This document shows, piece by piece, positions 41,309 to 48,644 of a DNA stretch of 64,000 nucleotides (position 1 is its first letter; each line of letters starts with the position of its first letter). The position numbers and the translations under genes are program-made. A model generated the notes under the pieces. It had not been told where the DNA came from. It made no database searches and saw only the letters and a list, made by a program, of their open reading frames with translations. This DNA comes from Curtobacterium sp. MCBA15_008 (GTDB lineage: Bacteria > Actinomycetota > Actinomycetes > Actinomycetales > Microbacteriaceae): positions 17,424 through 81,423 of the forward strand of contig NZ_MJGN01000056.1 in the NCBI RefSeq assembly GCF_001865065.1. Direction: 5' to 3'.

Positions 41309-42187
41309 GTGAACCGCGTCCCCGCGCCGCTCCTCGCGCTCGCCGCGATGGTGTCGGTGCAGCTCGGCGCCGCGATCGCGAAGACCCGCTTCGACGACGT
41401 CGGGTCGGTCGGCGCCGCCACACTCCGGCTGGTCATCGGCGCCGTCGTCCTCGCCCTCGTGGTCCGGCCGCGCGTGCGGCACTGGACCCGCGCGCAGTGG
41501 CTCGGCGCGATCGGCCTCGGGCTGGCGCTCGGCGGCATGAACGTCTTCATCTACGTGGCGTTCGCGACCATCCCGATCGGGGTCGCCGTCACCATCGAGT
41601 TCCTCGGCCCGCTCGCGCTCTCACTCGTGCACACCCGGCGCTGGCGCGACGTCACCTGGGCCGTGCTGGCCCTGGCCGGAGTGGTGCTCCTCGGCGTCGG
41701 GCCGGCCGCGGTCACCGCCGTCGGCGGGGTCGTCTTCGCCGTCCTGGCCGCCGGGTGCTGGGCCGGGTACATCGTGATGAACCGGCACGTCGGCGCGGCG
41801 ATCCCCGGGGTCGACGGACTCGCGGTCTCGATGCTCATCGCGATGGTCGTCGCGCTGCCGTTCGGGCTCCGCTCCGCTGTCGACGGGGTGGTGCGTGAAC
41901 CGGTGCTGCTCGTCGTGTTCGGGGTCGTGGCCGTGCTGTCGAGCGTCCTGCCCTACGCGCTCGAGATGCTCGCGCTCCGCCGGATGCCGACGCGGGTGTT
42001 CGGCGTCCTGCAGAGTCTCGGGCCGGCGATCGCGGCCCTCGCCGGGCTGGCGATCCTGCACGAGCGGCTCGCGGCGCTCGAGATCGTCGCCCTCGCGTGC
42101 GTCACCGCGGCGAGCGTGGGCGTGACGCTGTCCGCGCGACGTGCGCGCGGCGGGAGAAAGGGAGGCACGGATCCGGTTCCGTCGTGA
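41309..42187 (+). CDS. EamA/RhtA-family exporter
   Basis: A 292-residue drug/metabolite transporter with ten predicted helices in two EamA repeats: IYVAFATIPIGVAVTIEFLGPLALSL at the end of repeat 1, and PYALEMLALRRMPTRVFGVLQSLGPAIAALAGLAILHE in repeat 2 are typical of RhtA (threonine/homoserine exporter)-like proteins. The GTG start is 10 bp after the response-regulator stop. It likely exports amino acids or related metabolites; specificity is unknown. Confidence 0.9.
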   Translation: MNRVPAPLLALAAMVSVQLGAAIAKTRFDDVGSVGAATLRLVIGAVVLALVVRPRVRHWTRAQWLGAIGLGLALGGMNVFIYVAFATIPIGVAVTIEFLGPLALSLVHTRRWRDVTWAVLALAGVVLLGVGPAAVTAVGGVVFAVLAAGCWAGYIVMNRHVGAAIPGVDGLAVSMLIAMVVALPFGLRSAVDGVVREPVLLVVFGVVAVLSSVLPYALEMLALRRMPTRVFGVLQSLGPAIAALAGLAILHERLAALEIVALACVTAASVGVTLSARRARGGRKGGTDPVPS

Positions 42188-42201
42188 CGGAACGCGATCC
42201 G
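42168..42201. terminator. Terminator hairpin at the EamA 3' end
   Basis: CGGATCCGGTTCCGTC paired with GACGGAACGCGATCCG around a 2-nt centre, overlapping the EamA stop codon and abutting a single CCGCGCCTCCAGG motif. Confidence 0.7.
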
Positions 42202-42220
42202 CGCCTCCAGGAAGACCCGT

Positions 42221-42373
42221 CTACTCGTCGCGGAGGAAGTCCGCATACGTGGGTTCCGAGTGCTCACCCGTCAGGAGCGCCGGGTCGTTGACCCGTCGTT
42301 CGACGTAGGCCGCGATGACCTCGGGCGGGGTGAGCACGTGGGCGACCCAGGACGGCACCTCGTTCTTCTTCAT
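42221..42373 (-). CDS. 50-residue protein, second gene of the SOS micro-operon
   Basis: A short gene with a very strong ribosome site (GGAAGGAGG, 6 nt before ATG). It encodes MKKNEVPSWVAHVLTPPEVI, then a helical AAYVERRVNDPALL stretch and an acidic YADFLRDE end. It lies 102 bp downstream of the LexA-box gene on the same strand, with no terminator visible between, so it should be co-transcribed. The composition looks like a genuine small soluble protein. I cannot assign a function; a DNA-damage-induced inhibitor or adaptor is possible. Confidence 0.72.
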   Translation of the reverse strand: MKKNEVPSWVAHVLTPPEVIAAYVERRVNDPALLTGEHSEPTYADFLRDE

Positions 42374-42475
42374 TGGTGCCTCCTTCCCGTTCCAGCACTC
42401 CGACCGAATGCCTCGATCATCGAGTTACTTGCTGAACCGGTGTGCGCTAAACAATCCTCGTGATGCCGGGGGAAG

Positions 42476-42799
42476 TCAATGCGATGCGTTCTCCGGACTC
42501 CGCGACCGCGCATCCGCGCGCAACGTCCGGTGTTTCACGGCGGAACGCCACACCCACGCCTCGGCCTGTTGTCCGAACTGCGCCCACTCGACCAGGACCG
42601 CGTCGCGGGTCCAGCTCTTCGCGAAGGCCTTCACCCGGACGTGGAAGGTGGGGAACTGGATCCAGGCCCACACCGGCACCGGGGTGACGGCGTGGCAGAC
42701 GTCGGGCCCGCGGGCGTCCTCGGACAGCGAGTAGGCGCGCGGGCGTTCGACCTCCGGGTGCTCCGGGGGCTGCCACCGGTTCTCGCGACGCCGTCCCAC
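42476..42799 (-). CDS. SOS-box-controlled small protein of unknown function
   Basis: A 107-residue basic protein rich in aromatic residues (VPVWAWIQFPTFHVRVKAFAKSW, AVLVEWAQFGQQAEAWVWRSAV, KHRTLR), resembling a small beta-barrel nucleic-acid-binding fold. The GTG start lies 8 bp from a perfect LexA/SOS box and 6 nt from a plausible -10, so it is expected to be a leaderless, DNA-damage-inducible gene. Small proteins with this kind of VLVEW...EAWVWR pattern occur in actinobacteria, but I cannot name the family. DNA repair or translesion synthesis accessory function is inferred only from the promoter. Confidence 0.75.
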   Translation of the reverse strand: MGRRRENRWQPPEHPEVERPRAYSLSEDARGPDVCHAVTPVPVWAWIQFPTFHVRVKAFAKSWTRDAVLVEWAQFGQQAEAWVWRSAVKHRTLRADARSRSPENASH

Positions 42800-42834
42800 G
42801 GGAACATTCGAACGTGTGTTCGAATCGACGTCAA
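42800..42834 (-). promoter_or_regulatory. LexA-controlled promoter with perfect SOS box
   Basis: The 18-bp palindrome TTCGAACGTGTGTTCGAA occupies 42807-42824, matching the actinobacterial/Gram-positive SOS box (TCGAAC-N4-GTTCGA). On the minus strand it lies between -35 TTGACG (42834-42829) and -10 TCGAAT (42811-42806), spaced by 17 bp, with 6 nt to the GTG start. LexA binding would occlude the promoter directly. Confidence 0.85.
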
Positions 42835-42911
42835 GTCGGCCGCGCCGGATCCGGGCGCACCTGACCGCGGATCGGCGTGTCGCCGGCAGGCTGCGCTCTA
42901 CCGCCGGCGGG

Positions 42912-43943
42912 TCAGGGGTGGGCGCGCGCCGTGGACTCGCGGACGCTCAGCGTGAGCGACGGCCCCGGTCGTGACGGCAGCGTCGTGCCCGCGTCGATCT
43001 GCTCGCGCAGGAGCGTCGCCGCCCGCTGCCCGAGTTCGACGGTGTCGCGCGTCAGGGAGGTGATCGCGGGCCGGACGAGCCGGATCATCGCGGAGTCGTC
43101 GAACGACACGATCGAGACGTCCCCGGGTACGGCGACGCCCATCTCGCTCGCGACGCCGAGTCCGGCGACCGCCAGCACGTCGTTGTCGTAGACGATCGCG
43201 GTCGGTCGGGTGCTCTGCGACAGGAGCGTCCGCGTGGCGCTGGCGCCGGCCTCGGCTGAGTAGTCGGTCGGGATGGAGACCGCGTCCTCGAGGCCCTCGG
43301 CTGCGGCGAACGCGCGGACCCGGTCGATCCGCATCGCGGTGTGCTCGAACTCCGGACGCCCGGCGACGTGCGCGATCCGCCGGTGCCCGAGCGCGTGCAG
43401 GTACCGCAGCACGGTGTCGGTGGCATCCGAGTCGTCGATCCAGACGGTCGGCGCCGCGCCCTCGGGGGAGGGGTGCGACCCGACGACGACGGTCGGCATC
43501 CCGAGGTCGGCGAGCAGCGTGAGCCGGTCGTCGTCGCGCCGGGGGTCGATCACGATCACGCCGTCGACCCGGTGTCCGCGCCACCAGTCGCGGTAGGTCT
43601 CGAGCTCCTCCGTCGCGTCACGTGCGACGAGCAGGTTCATGCCGACGTGGCTGCCGGCGAGCCCGAGCTGGATCCCCGAGATGAGGTCACCGAAGAACGA
43701 CTCGGTGCCGAGCGTGCGTGCGGGGCGGTTCAGGACGAAGCCGATCGAACCGGCCCGGGCGCCCCCGAGCGCGCGTGCCGCGGTGTGCGGTTGCCAGTCG
43801 AGATCGCGGGCGATCTCGCGCACGCGTCGGCGGGTCTCGTCGGACACGCCGGGTCGGTCGTTGAGCGCGAACGACACCGCGCTGATGGACACGCCGGCGC
43901 GCGCGGCGATGTCGGCGATCGTCGTTCGACGCTTGGTGGCCAC
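42912..43943 (-). CDS. LacI-family transcriptional regulator of the N-glycan operon
   Basis: A 343-residue repressor. The LacI HTH is TTIADIAARAGVSISAVSFALNDRPGVSDETRRRV (about residues 7-41), with hinge DWQPHTAARALGG, followed by a periplasmic-binding-like sugar domain (VDGVIVIDPRRDDDR, ALGHRRIAHVAGRPEF, SIVSFDDSAM). It is divergent from the oligosaccharide operon across 149 bp that contains two palindromic operators, so it almost certainly controls both. The GTG start is 7 nt after TATAGT (leaderless). The inducer is probably a mannosyl oligosaccharide; this is an inference from the operon. Confidence 0.95.
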   Translation of the reverse strand: MATKRRTTIADIAARAGVSISAVSFALNDRPGVSDETRRRVREIARDLDWQPHTAARALGGARAGSIGFVLNRPARTLGTESFFGDLISGIQLGLAGSHVGMNLLVARDATEELETYRDWWRGHRVDGVIVIDPRRDDDRLTLLADLGMPTVVVGSHPSPEGAAPTVWIDDSDATDTVLRYLHALGHRRIAHVAGRPEFEHTAMRIDRVRAFAAAEGLEDAVSIPTDYSAEAGASATRTLLSQSTRPTAIVYDNDVLAVAGLGVASEMGVAVPGDVSIVSFDDSAMIRLVRPAITSLTRDTVELGQRAATLLREQIDAGTTLPSRPGPSLTLSVRESTARAHP

Positions 43944-43947
43944 GGGG

Positions 43948-43976
43948 TTGACTATAGCGCTTTAGTCATTCATAGT
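43948..43976 (+). promoter_or_regulatory. Promoter of the N-glycan operon overlapped by LacI operator O1
   Basis: -35 TTGACT (43948-43953), 17-bp spacer, -10 CATAGT (43971-43976). The operator GACTATAGCGCTTTAGTC (43950-43967), a near-perfect 18-bp palindrome with the central GCGC expected of LacI-family sites, covers the -35 and spacer. On the other strand it includes the lacI -10 TATAGT, so one repressor site would govern both directions. Confidence 0.8.
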
Positions 43977-44016
43977 CGCTGCCACGAACCGCTTCCGTGC
44001 GATCCACTGAACCGGT

Positions 44017-44030
44017 TCAGCAGGACGCGG
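44017..44030. promoter_or_regulatory. Second LacI-type operator O2
   Basis: A perfect 14-bp palindrome CTGAACCGGTTCAG, with the central CCGG and TGAA/TTCA arms typical of LacI/CcpA-family sites, in the 5' leader of the operon about 35 bp after the predicted transcription start. Its spacing from O1 would allow cooperative binding or roadblock. Confidence 0.65.
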
Positions 44031-44092
44031 CCGCCCAGGCCGCGCACCGCACCCCGTCAGAAGACATCGTCAGCACAAGGGAGTCCGACGCG

Positions 44093-45385
44093 ATGAGACC
44101 GACCACACGTACGACGACGAGCCGCGCGATCGCGCTGCTCGCAGGAGCCGCAGCCACCGCCCTCGTCCTCACCGGGTGCTCGAGCGGCAGCAGCGGCGCG
44201 GGCAACGGCGGCGGGGAGATCAGCGGCACGATCACGCTGCAGACCTGGGCCCTGACGCCGACCTACACGGACTACCTCAACGGCGTCGTGAAGGCCTTCG
44301 AGAAGCAGCACCCGGACGCCAAGGTCAAGCTCGTCGACCAGCCCGGCGACGGCTACGCGGACAAGGTGCTCAGCCAGGCCTCGTCGAACTCCCTGCCGGA
44401 CGTCATCAACCTGCCGCCGGACATCGCCCTGCCGCTCGCCAAGCGCGGGTTCCTGCAGGACGTCGCGAAGGACGACAGCAAGCTCTCGAGCACCTACGTC
44501 AAGGGCGCCCTGGCGGCCTACAACTACAAGGGCGTCGACGGCACCTTCGGGTACCCCTGGTACCTCAACACCGACATCGACTACTGGAACAAGACGATGT
44601 TCACGAAGTGCGGCCTCGACCCGGCGAACCCACCGAAGACGACCGACGAGCTGTTCAGCCAGGCCGAGACGATGCACCAGAAGTGCCCCGACGACTACCT
44701 GATGAGCCGCAAGCCCGGCCTGAGCGACTTCTCGCTCGCCGGCGTGAAGATCATCAACGACAAGGGGACGAAGTTCACCTTCGCCGACTCGTCGAAGGCC
44801 GCCGACCTGATCAGCAAGTACGCCAAGGCGTACAAGGACGGCCTGATGCCGTCGTCGGTCCTCAACACCGACTACCTCGGCAACTCCACGCTCTTCACCC
44901 AGGGCAAGGTCGCCTGGACCACCGGCGGGGCCACCGCGATCAGCGACTTCGAGAAGAACAACCCGTCGCTCAAGGGCAACATCGTCGTGTCGCCGGCGCT
45001 CGACAACCCGCCGCTCTACGTGCAGGGCCTCAGCGTCTCGGCGAAGAGCAAGCACCTGGCCACAGCCGAGGCGCTCGCGTCGTTCATGACGAACGCGAAG
45101 AACCAGGAGGCCTTCGCGCACCTGGTGAACATCTTCCCGTCGACCACCTCGTCGCAGTCCGACCCGTTCTTCTCGAAGGACGACGGCACCGTCGAGGGCA
45201 AGGCCCGCGTGCTCGCCAACGACGCGCTCAAGACGGCGAAGAACCTCAACCCGGTCGAGGCCAACTCGGCGATGACGGACTTCCTCGACCAGCAGATCGC
45301 GCTGGCGATGAAGGGCGGCATCAGCCCCGAGAAGGCGCTGCAGACGGCGCAGACCAAGATGAACACCCTGCTCGCCAACGGCTGA
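44093..45385 (+). CDS. ABC transporter oligosaccharide-binding lipoprotein
   Basis: A 430-residue extracytoplasmic solute-binding protein (family 1). Signal sequence MRPTTRTTTSRAIALLAGAA runs to the lipobox LTGC with lipidated Cys29. It continues with a Ser/Gly linker and the binding fold (GTITLQTWALTPTYTDYLNGVVKAFEKQHPDAKVKLV, DGTFGYPWYLNTDIDYWNK, LFTQGKVAWTTGGATAI). AAGGGAG lies 9 nt before the ATG. As first gene of the glycan operon it should capture the released high-mannose oligosaccharide at the cell surface; the specific ligand is inferred from the enzymes downstream. Confidence 0.94.
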   Translation: MRPTTRTTTSRAIALLAGAAATALVLTGCSSGSSGAGNGGGEISGTITLQTWALTPTYTDYLNGVVKAFEKQHPDAKVKLVDQPGDGYADKVLSQASSNSLPDVINLPPDIALPLAKRGFLQDVAKDDSKLSSTYVKGALAAYNYKGVDGTFGYPWYLNTDIDYWNKTMFTKCGLDPANPPKTTDELFSQAETMHQKCPDDYLMSRKPGLSDFSLAGVKIINDKGTKFTFADSSKAADLISKYAKAYKDGLMPSSVLNTDYLGNSTLFTQGKVAWTTGGATAISDFEKNNPSLKGNIVVSPALDNPPLYVQGLSVSAKSKHLATAEALASFMTNAKNQEAFAHLVNIFPSTTSSQSDPFFSKDDGTVEGKARVLANDALKTAKNLNPVEANSAMTDFLDQQIALAMKGGISPEKALQTAQTKMNTLLANG

Positions 45386-45430
45386 TCACCCCCGAGAAGA
45401 AGCCTCGAAGAAGAGAGAGGGAGGATCGCC

Positions 45431-46309
45431 ATGCGCGCCAACCGCTGGTTCACCCCCTGGCTGCTCGTCCTGCCGGCACTCGTCTGGCTCGTCGCGTTCA
45501 GCCTCTGGCCGTCGATCAACACCGTCCGGCTGTCGTTCACCAACGCCAGCCCGCTCGGTGGCGTCAGCCGCTGGGTCGGTCTGCAGAACTTCCAGACCCT
45601 GCTCGCCGACCCGCAGGTGTGGGAGGCGCTGCTCAACAGCGTCATCTACATGGCGGTGTGCCTGCCGCTCCTGACGGTCCTCCCGCTCCTCATGGCCGTG
45701 CTCGTGCAGCAGAAGCTGCCCGGCATCGCCTTCTTCCGGACGGCGTACTACACGCCGGTCATCGCCAGCGCGGTGGTCGTCGGGCTGATCTGGAACTGGA
45801 TCCTCGACGACCGCGGCGTCATCAACGAGATGGTGCAGTCGCTCGGCATCGTGCAGGGCAGCATCCCGTTCCTGACCGACCGGTGGCTGCTGCTGTTCAG
45901 CGCGATCAGCCTGACGGTCTGGAAGGGCCTCGGGTACTACATGATCATCTTCCTGGCGGCCCTCGGGAACGTCGGCAAGGAACTGCACGAGGCGGCCGCG
46001 CTCGACGGCGCCGGATCGGTTCGCCGCTTCTGGTCGGTCACGATGCCCGGCGTCCGCGGCACCCTGACCCTCGTCGGCATCCTCGTGTGCGTCAGCGCGC
46101 TCCGGGTGTTCAGCGAGCTCTACATCCTGACGAACGGGACGGGCGGCCCCGGCGGCCAGGACAACTCCCTCGTCATGCTCATCCAGCAGTACGCCCGGGG
46201 GTTCACCGGCAACCTCGGGTACGCATCGGCGCTGAGCCTCCTGCTCTTCGCCGTGACGCTCATCCCGATGCTCGCCCTCGCGCGGATGAACAGCAAGGCG
46301 GACAAGTGA
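45431..46309 (+). CDS. ABC sugar transporter permease (MalF-like)
   Basis: A 292-residue six-helix inner-membrane permease (WFTPWLLVLPALVWLVAFSLW as helix 1). The EAA loop, ELHEAAALDGAGSVRRFWSVTMPG, is conserved and contacts the ATPase. GGPGGQDNSLVMLIQQYARGF is typical of MalF/UgpA-type permeases. AGAGGGAGG precedes the ATG. No ATP-binding subunit is encoded in the cluster, so a shared MsiK-type ATPase elsewhere in the genome is expected, as is usual in actinobacteria. Confidence 0.95.
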   Translation: MRANRWFTPWLLVLPALVWLVAFSLWPSINTVRLSFTNASPLGGVSRWVGLQNFQTLLADPQVWEALLNSVIYMAVCLPLLTVLPLLMAVLVQQKLPGIAFFRTAYYTPVIASAVVVGLIWNWILDDRGVINEMVQSLGIVQGSIPFLTDRWLLLFSAISLTVWKGLGYYMIIFLAALGNVGKELHEAAALDGAGSVRRFWSVTMPGVRGTLTLVGILVCVSALRVFSELYILTNGTGGPGGQDNSLVMLIQQYARGFTGNLGYASALSLLLFAVTLIPMLALARMNSKADK

Positions 46310-47259
46310 CGAACACGACGAGCACCACCGAACCCGTCCTCGGCGGCGCCCAGGGCGCAGCCGCCCCCGCTCCCGACGTGGTCGGCGCGACCGGCGGCAC
46401 ACCGCCCAAGCGTCGACGCCGCGTGGTGTGGGGCGTCATGTCCACCCGCGAGAAGGCGATCCGCTACGTCCTGCTCATCGTGGTGCTCTTCATCACGATC
46501 GGGCCGTTCCTCTGGCAGCTGTCCACGTCGCTGAAGGGCCCGGGGGAGGACATCTACACCGCGAACCCGTCTTTCATCCCGTCGCAGCCGACGATCGGCA
46601 ACTACCTCCGGGTGGGTGACGCCATCCCGGTGTTCGGGTACATCGGCAACTCGCTCATCGTCGCCGCGATCGACGTCATCGGGAACATCGTGTTCGCGAC
46701 CTTCGCCGGGTTCGCGCTCGCCCGCCTGCAGTGGCGCTTCCGGAAGGCCGTGCTCGGCCTGTTCCTCGCCACACTCGTGCTCCCCGGCGAGGCGACGATC
46801 ATCTCCCAGTTCGTCACCGTGAAGGACCTCGGCCTCGCCGACAACCTGGTCGGCGTCGCCCTGCCCGGCATGATCGCGGCGCTCAACGTCCTGCTCATGT
46901 TCAACGCGTTCCGGCAGATCCCCGAGGAGATCGACCAGGCCGCGGTGATGGACGGCGCGAACGCCTGGCAGCGGCTCCGGTACATCTCGCTGCCCGCCGT
47001 GCAGGGCACCATCGCCGTGATCGCGATCTTCGCCTTCATCGGCGCGTGGGACGACTTCCTCTGGCCGCTCATCGTCCTGCAGTCGCCGGACAAGCTGACG
47101 CTGACGGTCGGGCTGGAGTACCTCCGCGGCACGTTCGGCACCGACCAGCGCCTCATCGCGGCCGGCACCATGATCGCGTTCATCCCGATCGCCGTGATCT
47201 TCGCCGTCCTGCAGCGGTTCTTCTTCAAGGGCGTCGAAGAGGGTGGGGTGAAGGGCTGA
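46306..47259 (+). CDS. ABC sugar transporter permease (MalG-like)
   Basis: A 317-residue permease partner of the previous gene. After a disordered 55-residue N-terminus it has six helices. The EAA loop IPEEIDQAAVMDGANAWQRL and the terminal VLQRFFFKGVEEGGVKG are characteristic of MalG/LacG-type subunits. The GTG start overlaps the upstream stop (GTGA), and its own stop overlaps the next start (TGATG), so the three genes are translationally coupled. Confidence 0.95.
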   Translation: MTNTTSTTEPVLGGAQGAAAPAPDVVGATGGTPPKRRRRVVWGVMSTREKAIRYVLLIVVLFITIGPFLWQLSTSLKGPGEDIYTANPSFIPSQPTIGNYLRVGDAIPVFGYIGNSLIVAAIDVIGNIVFATFAGFALARLQWRFRKAVLGLFLATLVLPGEATIISQFVTVKDLGLADNLVGVALPGMIAALNVLLMFNAFRQIPEEIDQAAVMDGANAWQRLRYISLPAVQGTIAVIAIFAFIGAWDDFLWPLIVLQSPDKLTLTVGLEYLRGTFGTDQRLIAAGTMIAFIPIAVIFAVLQRFFFKGVEEGGVKG

Positions 47260-48620
47260 TGCGCTTCGGCGTCAACCACACCCCCTCGGTCGGCTGGTTC
47301 CACTCGTGGCTCGACTTCTCCCCGTCGGACACCGCGCGGGACATGGAGGCGATCGCGTCGCTCGGCGCCGACCACGTCCGGATCTTCCCGCTCTGGCCGG
47401 TCGTGCAGCCGAACCGGACCCTCATCCGGCAGCAGGCGCTCGCGGACGTCGCGACCGTGGTCGACATCGCCGGCTCGTTCGGGCTCGACGTCAACGTCGA
47501 CGCCCTGCAGGGGCACCTGTCGAGCTTCGACTTCGTGCCGTCCTGGCTCGAGAGCTGGCACCGGCGGAACATGTTCACCGACCCCGACGTGGTCGCGTCG
47601 ACCGCCGCCTACGTCCGCGCGCTCGCCACGGCGGTCGCGGACAAGCCGAACCTGCTGGGCATCACCATCGGCAACGAGGTGAACCAGTTCGCGCACACCC
47701 CGCACCCGACCCCGCACGCCATCACGGCGGAGCAGGGGCACGCATGGGCAGCGGCGATGGTCGCGGCGGCGCGGTCCGGCCTGGAGGCGCGGCTCGGCCC
47801 CGACACCTCGATCGCGCCCGGCACCGGGTCGCGTCCGCTGCCCCTGGTCACCGTCGCGCAGTACGACGCGGCCTGGTACGACGACGCGCAGCCGTTCGGA
47901 CCGGAGCACGCGGCGGACCACGGTGACGCCACGGTCACGCACTCGTGGGTGTTCAACGGCTCGGCGGCGCTGCACGGCGCACTCGGACCCGGATCGGTCC
48001 GCCACGGGGAGTACCTGCTCCAGCTCGCCGCGGCCTGGAACCGCGACCCGGTCCGGCCGAACTGGCTGCAGGAGGTCGGCGCCCCGACGAACGTCATCGC
48101 GCCCGCCGACGCCGCCTCGTTCACCGAGCAGACGATCCGGCACGTCCTCGACGCCCAGCACGTGCTCGGCGTCACCTGGTGGTGCTCCCACGACGTGTCC
48201 CGGACCCTCGCCGACTTCCCGGAGCTCGAGTACGACCTCGGCCTCTTCACGAACGACGGCCGGCTGAAGCCCGCTGGCGAGGCGTTCGCCGCGATGGCCC
48301 GCGCGGGCGACGGGGAACGCGGAACCCGCGCCGCACCGACCACCGCGCTCGTCCTCGACGACGTGCTGCCCGACGGCACCGACCGGCACGGCGCCCGGGC
48401 GGACTGCGCGCCCGGCGGCCGGTTCGCCGCGGCCTGGCTCGAGGCCGCTTCGTCTGCCCCGGACGGCCGCGGGCCCCAGGTGGTCCTCCGCTCCCGACTG
48501 GCCGACGCCGGCACGCTCGCGGCGCGCGGCATCACACGTTGCGTCGACGTCCCCGCCGACCTCGACGCCGACACCGCACACTCCCCGATCTCGGTCGCGC
48601 ACCCCGCGACCATGCCCTGA
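47259..48620 (+). CDS. GH5_18-like beta-mannosidase (N-glycan core)
   Basis: A 453-residue intracellular glycoside hydrolase of clan A (TIM barrel about residues 1-350). The opening MRFGVNHTPSVGWFHSWLDF, VRIFPLWPVVQPNRTLIR and DVNVDALQGHLSSFDFVPSW resemble the GH5_18 enzymes known from bifidobacteria and Streptomyces that split Man-beta-1,4-GlcNAc of the N-glycan core. The acid/base Glu lies in GITIGNEVNQF (about E141) and the probable nucleophile in NWLQEVGAP (about E272). There is no signal peptide. The C-terminal 100 residues are a separate small domain. The ATG overlaps the permease stop. The subfamily assignment is from memory of the family, not a search. Confidence 0.85.
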   Translation: MRFGVNHTPSVGWFHSWLDFSPSDTARDMEAIASLGADHVRIFPLWPVVQPNRTLIRQQALADVATVVDIAGSFGLDVNVDALQGHLSSFDFVPSWLESWHRRNMFTDPDVVASTAAYVRALATAVADKPNLLGITIGNEVNQFAHTPHPTPHAITAEQGHAWAAAMVAAARSGLEARLGPDTSIAPGTGSRPLPLVTVAQYDAAWYDDAQPFGPEHAADHGDATVTHSWVFNGSAALHGALGPGSVRHGEYLLQLAAAWNRDPVRPNWLQEVGAPTNVIAPADAASFTEQTIRHVLDAQHVLGVTWWCSHDVSRTLADFPELEYDLGLFTNDGRLKPAGEAFAAMARAGDGERGTRAAPTTALVLDDVLPDGTDRHGARADCAPGGRFAAAWLEAASSAPDGRGPQVVLRSRLADAGTLAARGITRCVDVPADLDADTAHSPISVAHPATMP

Positions 48621-48644
48621 CCCTCCCCGGACCCGGAAGGCACC

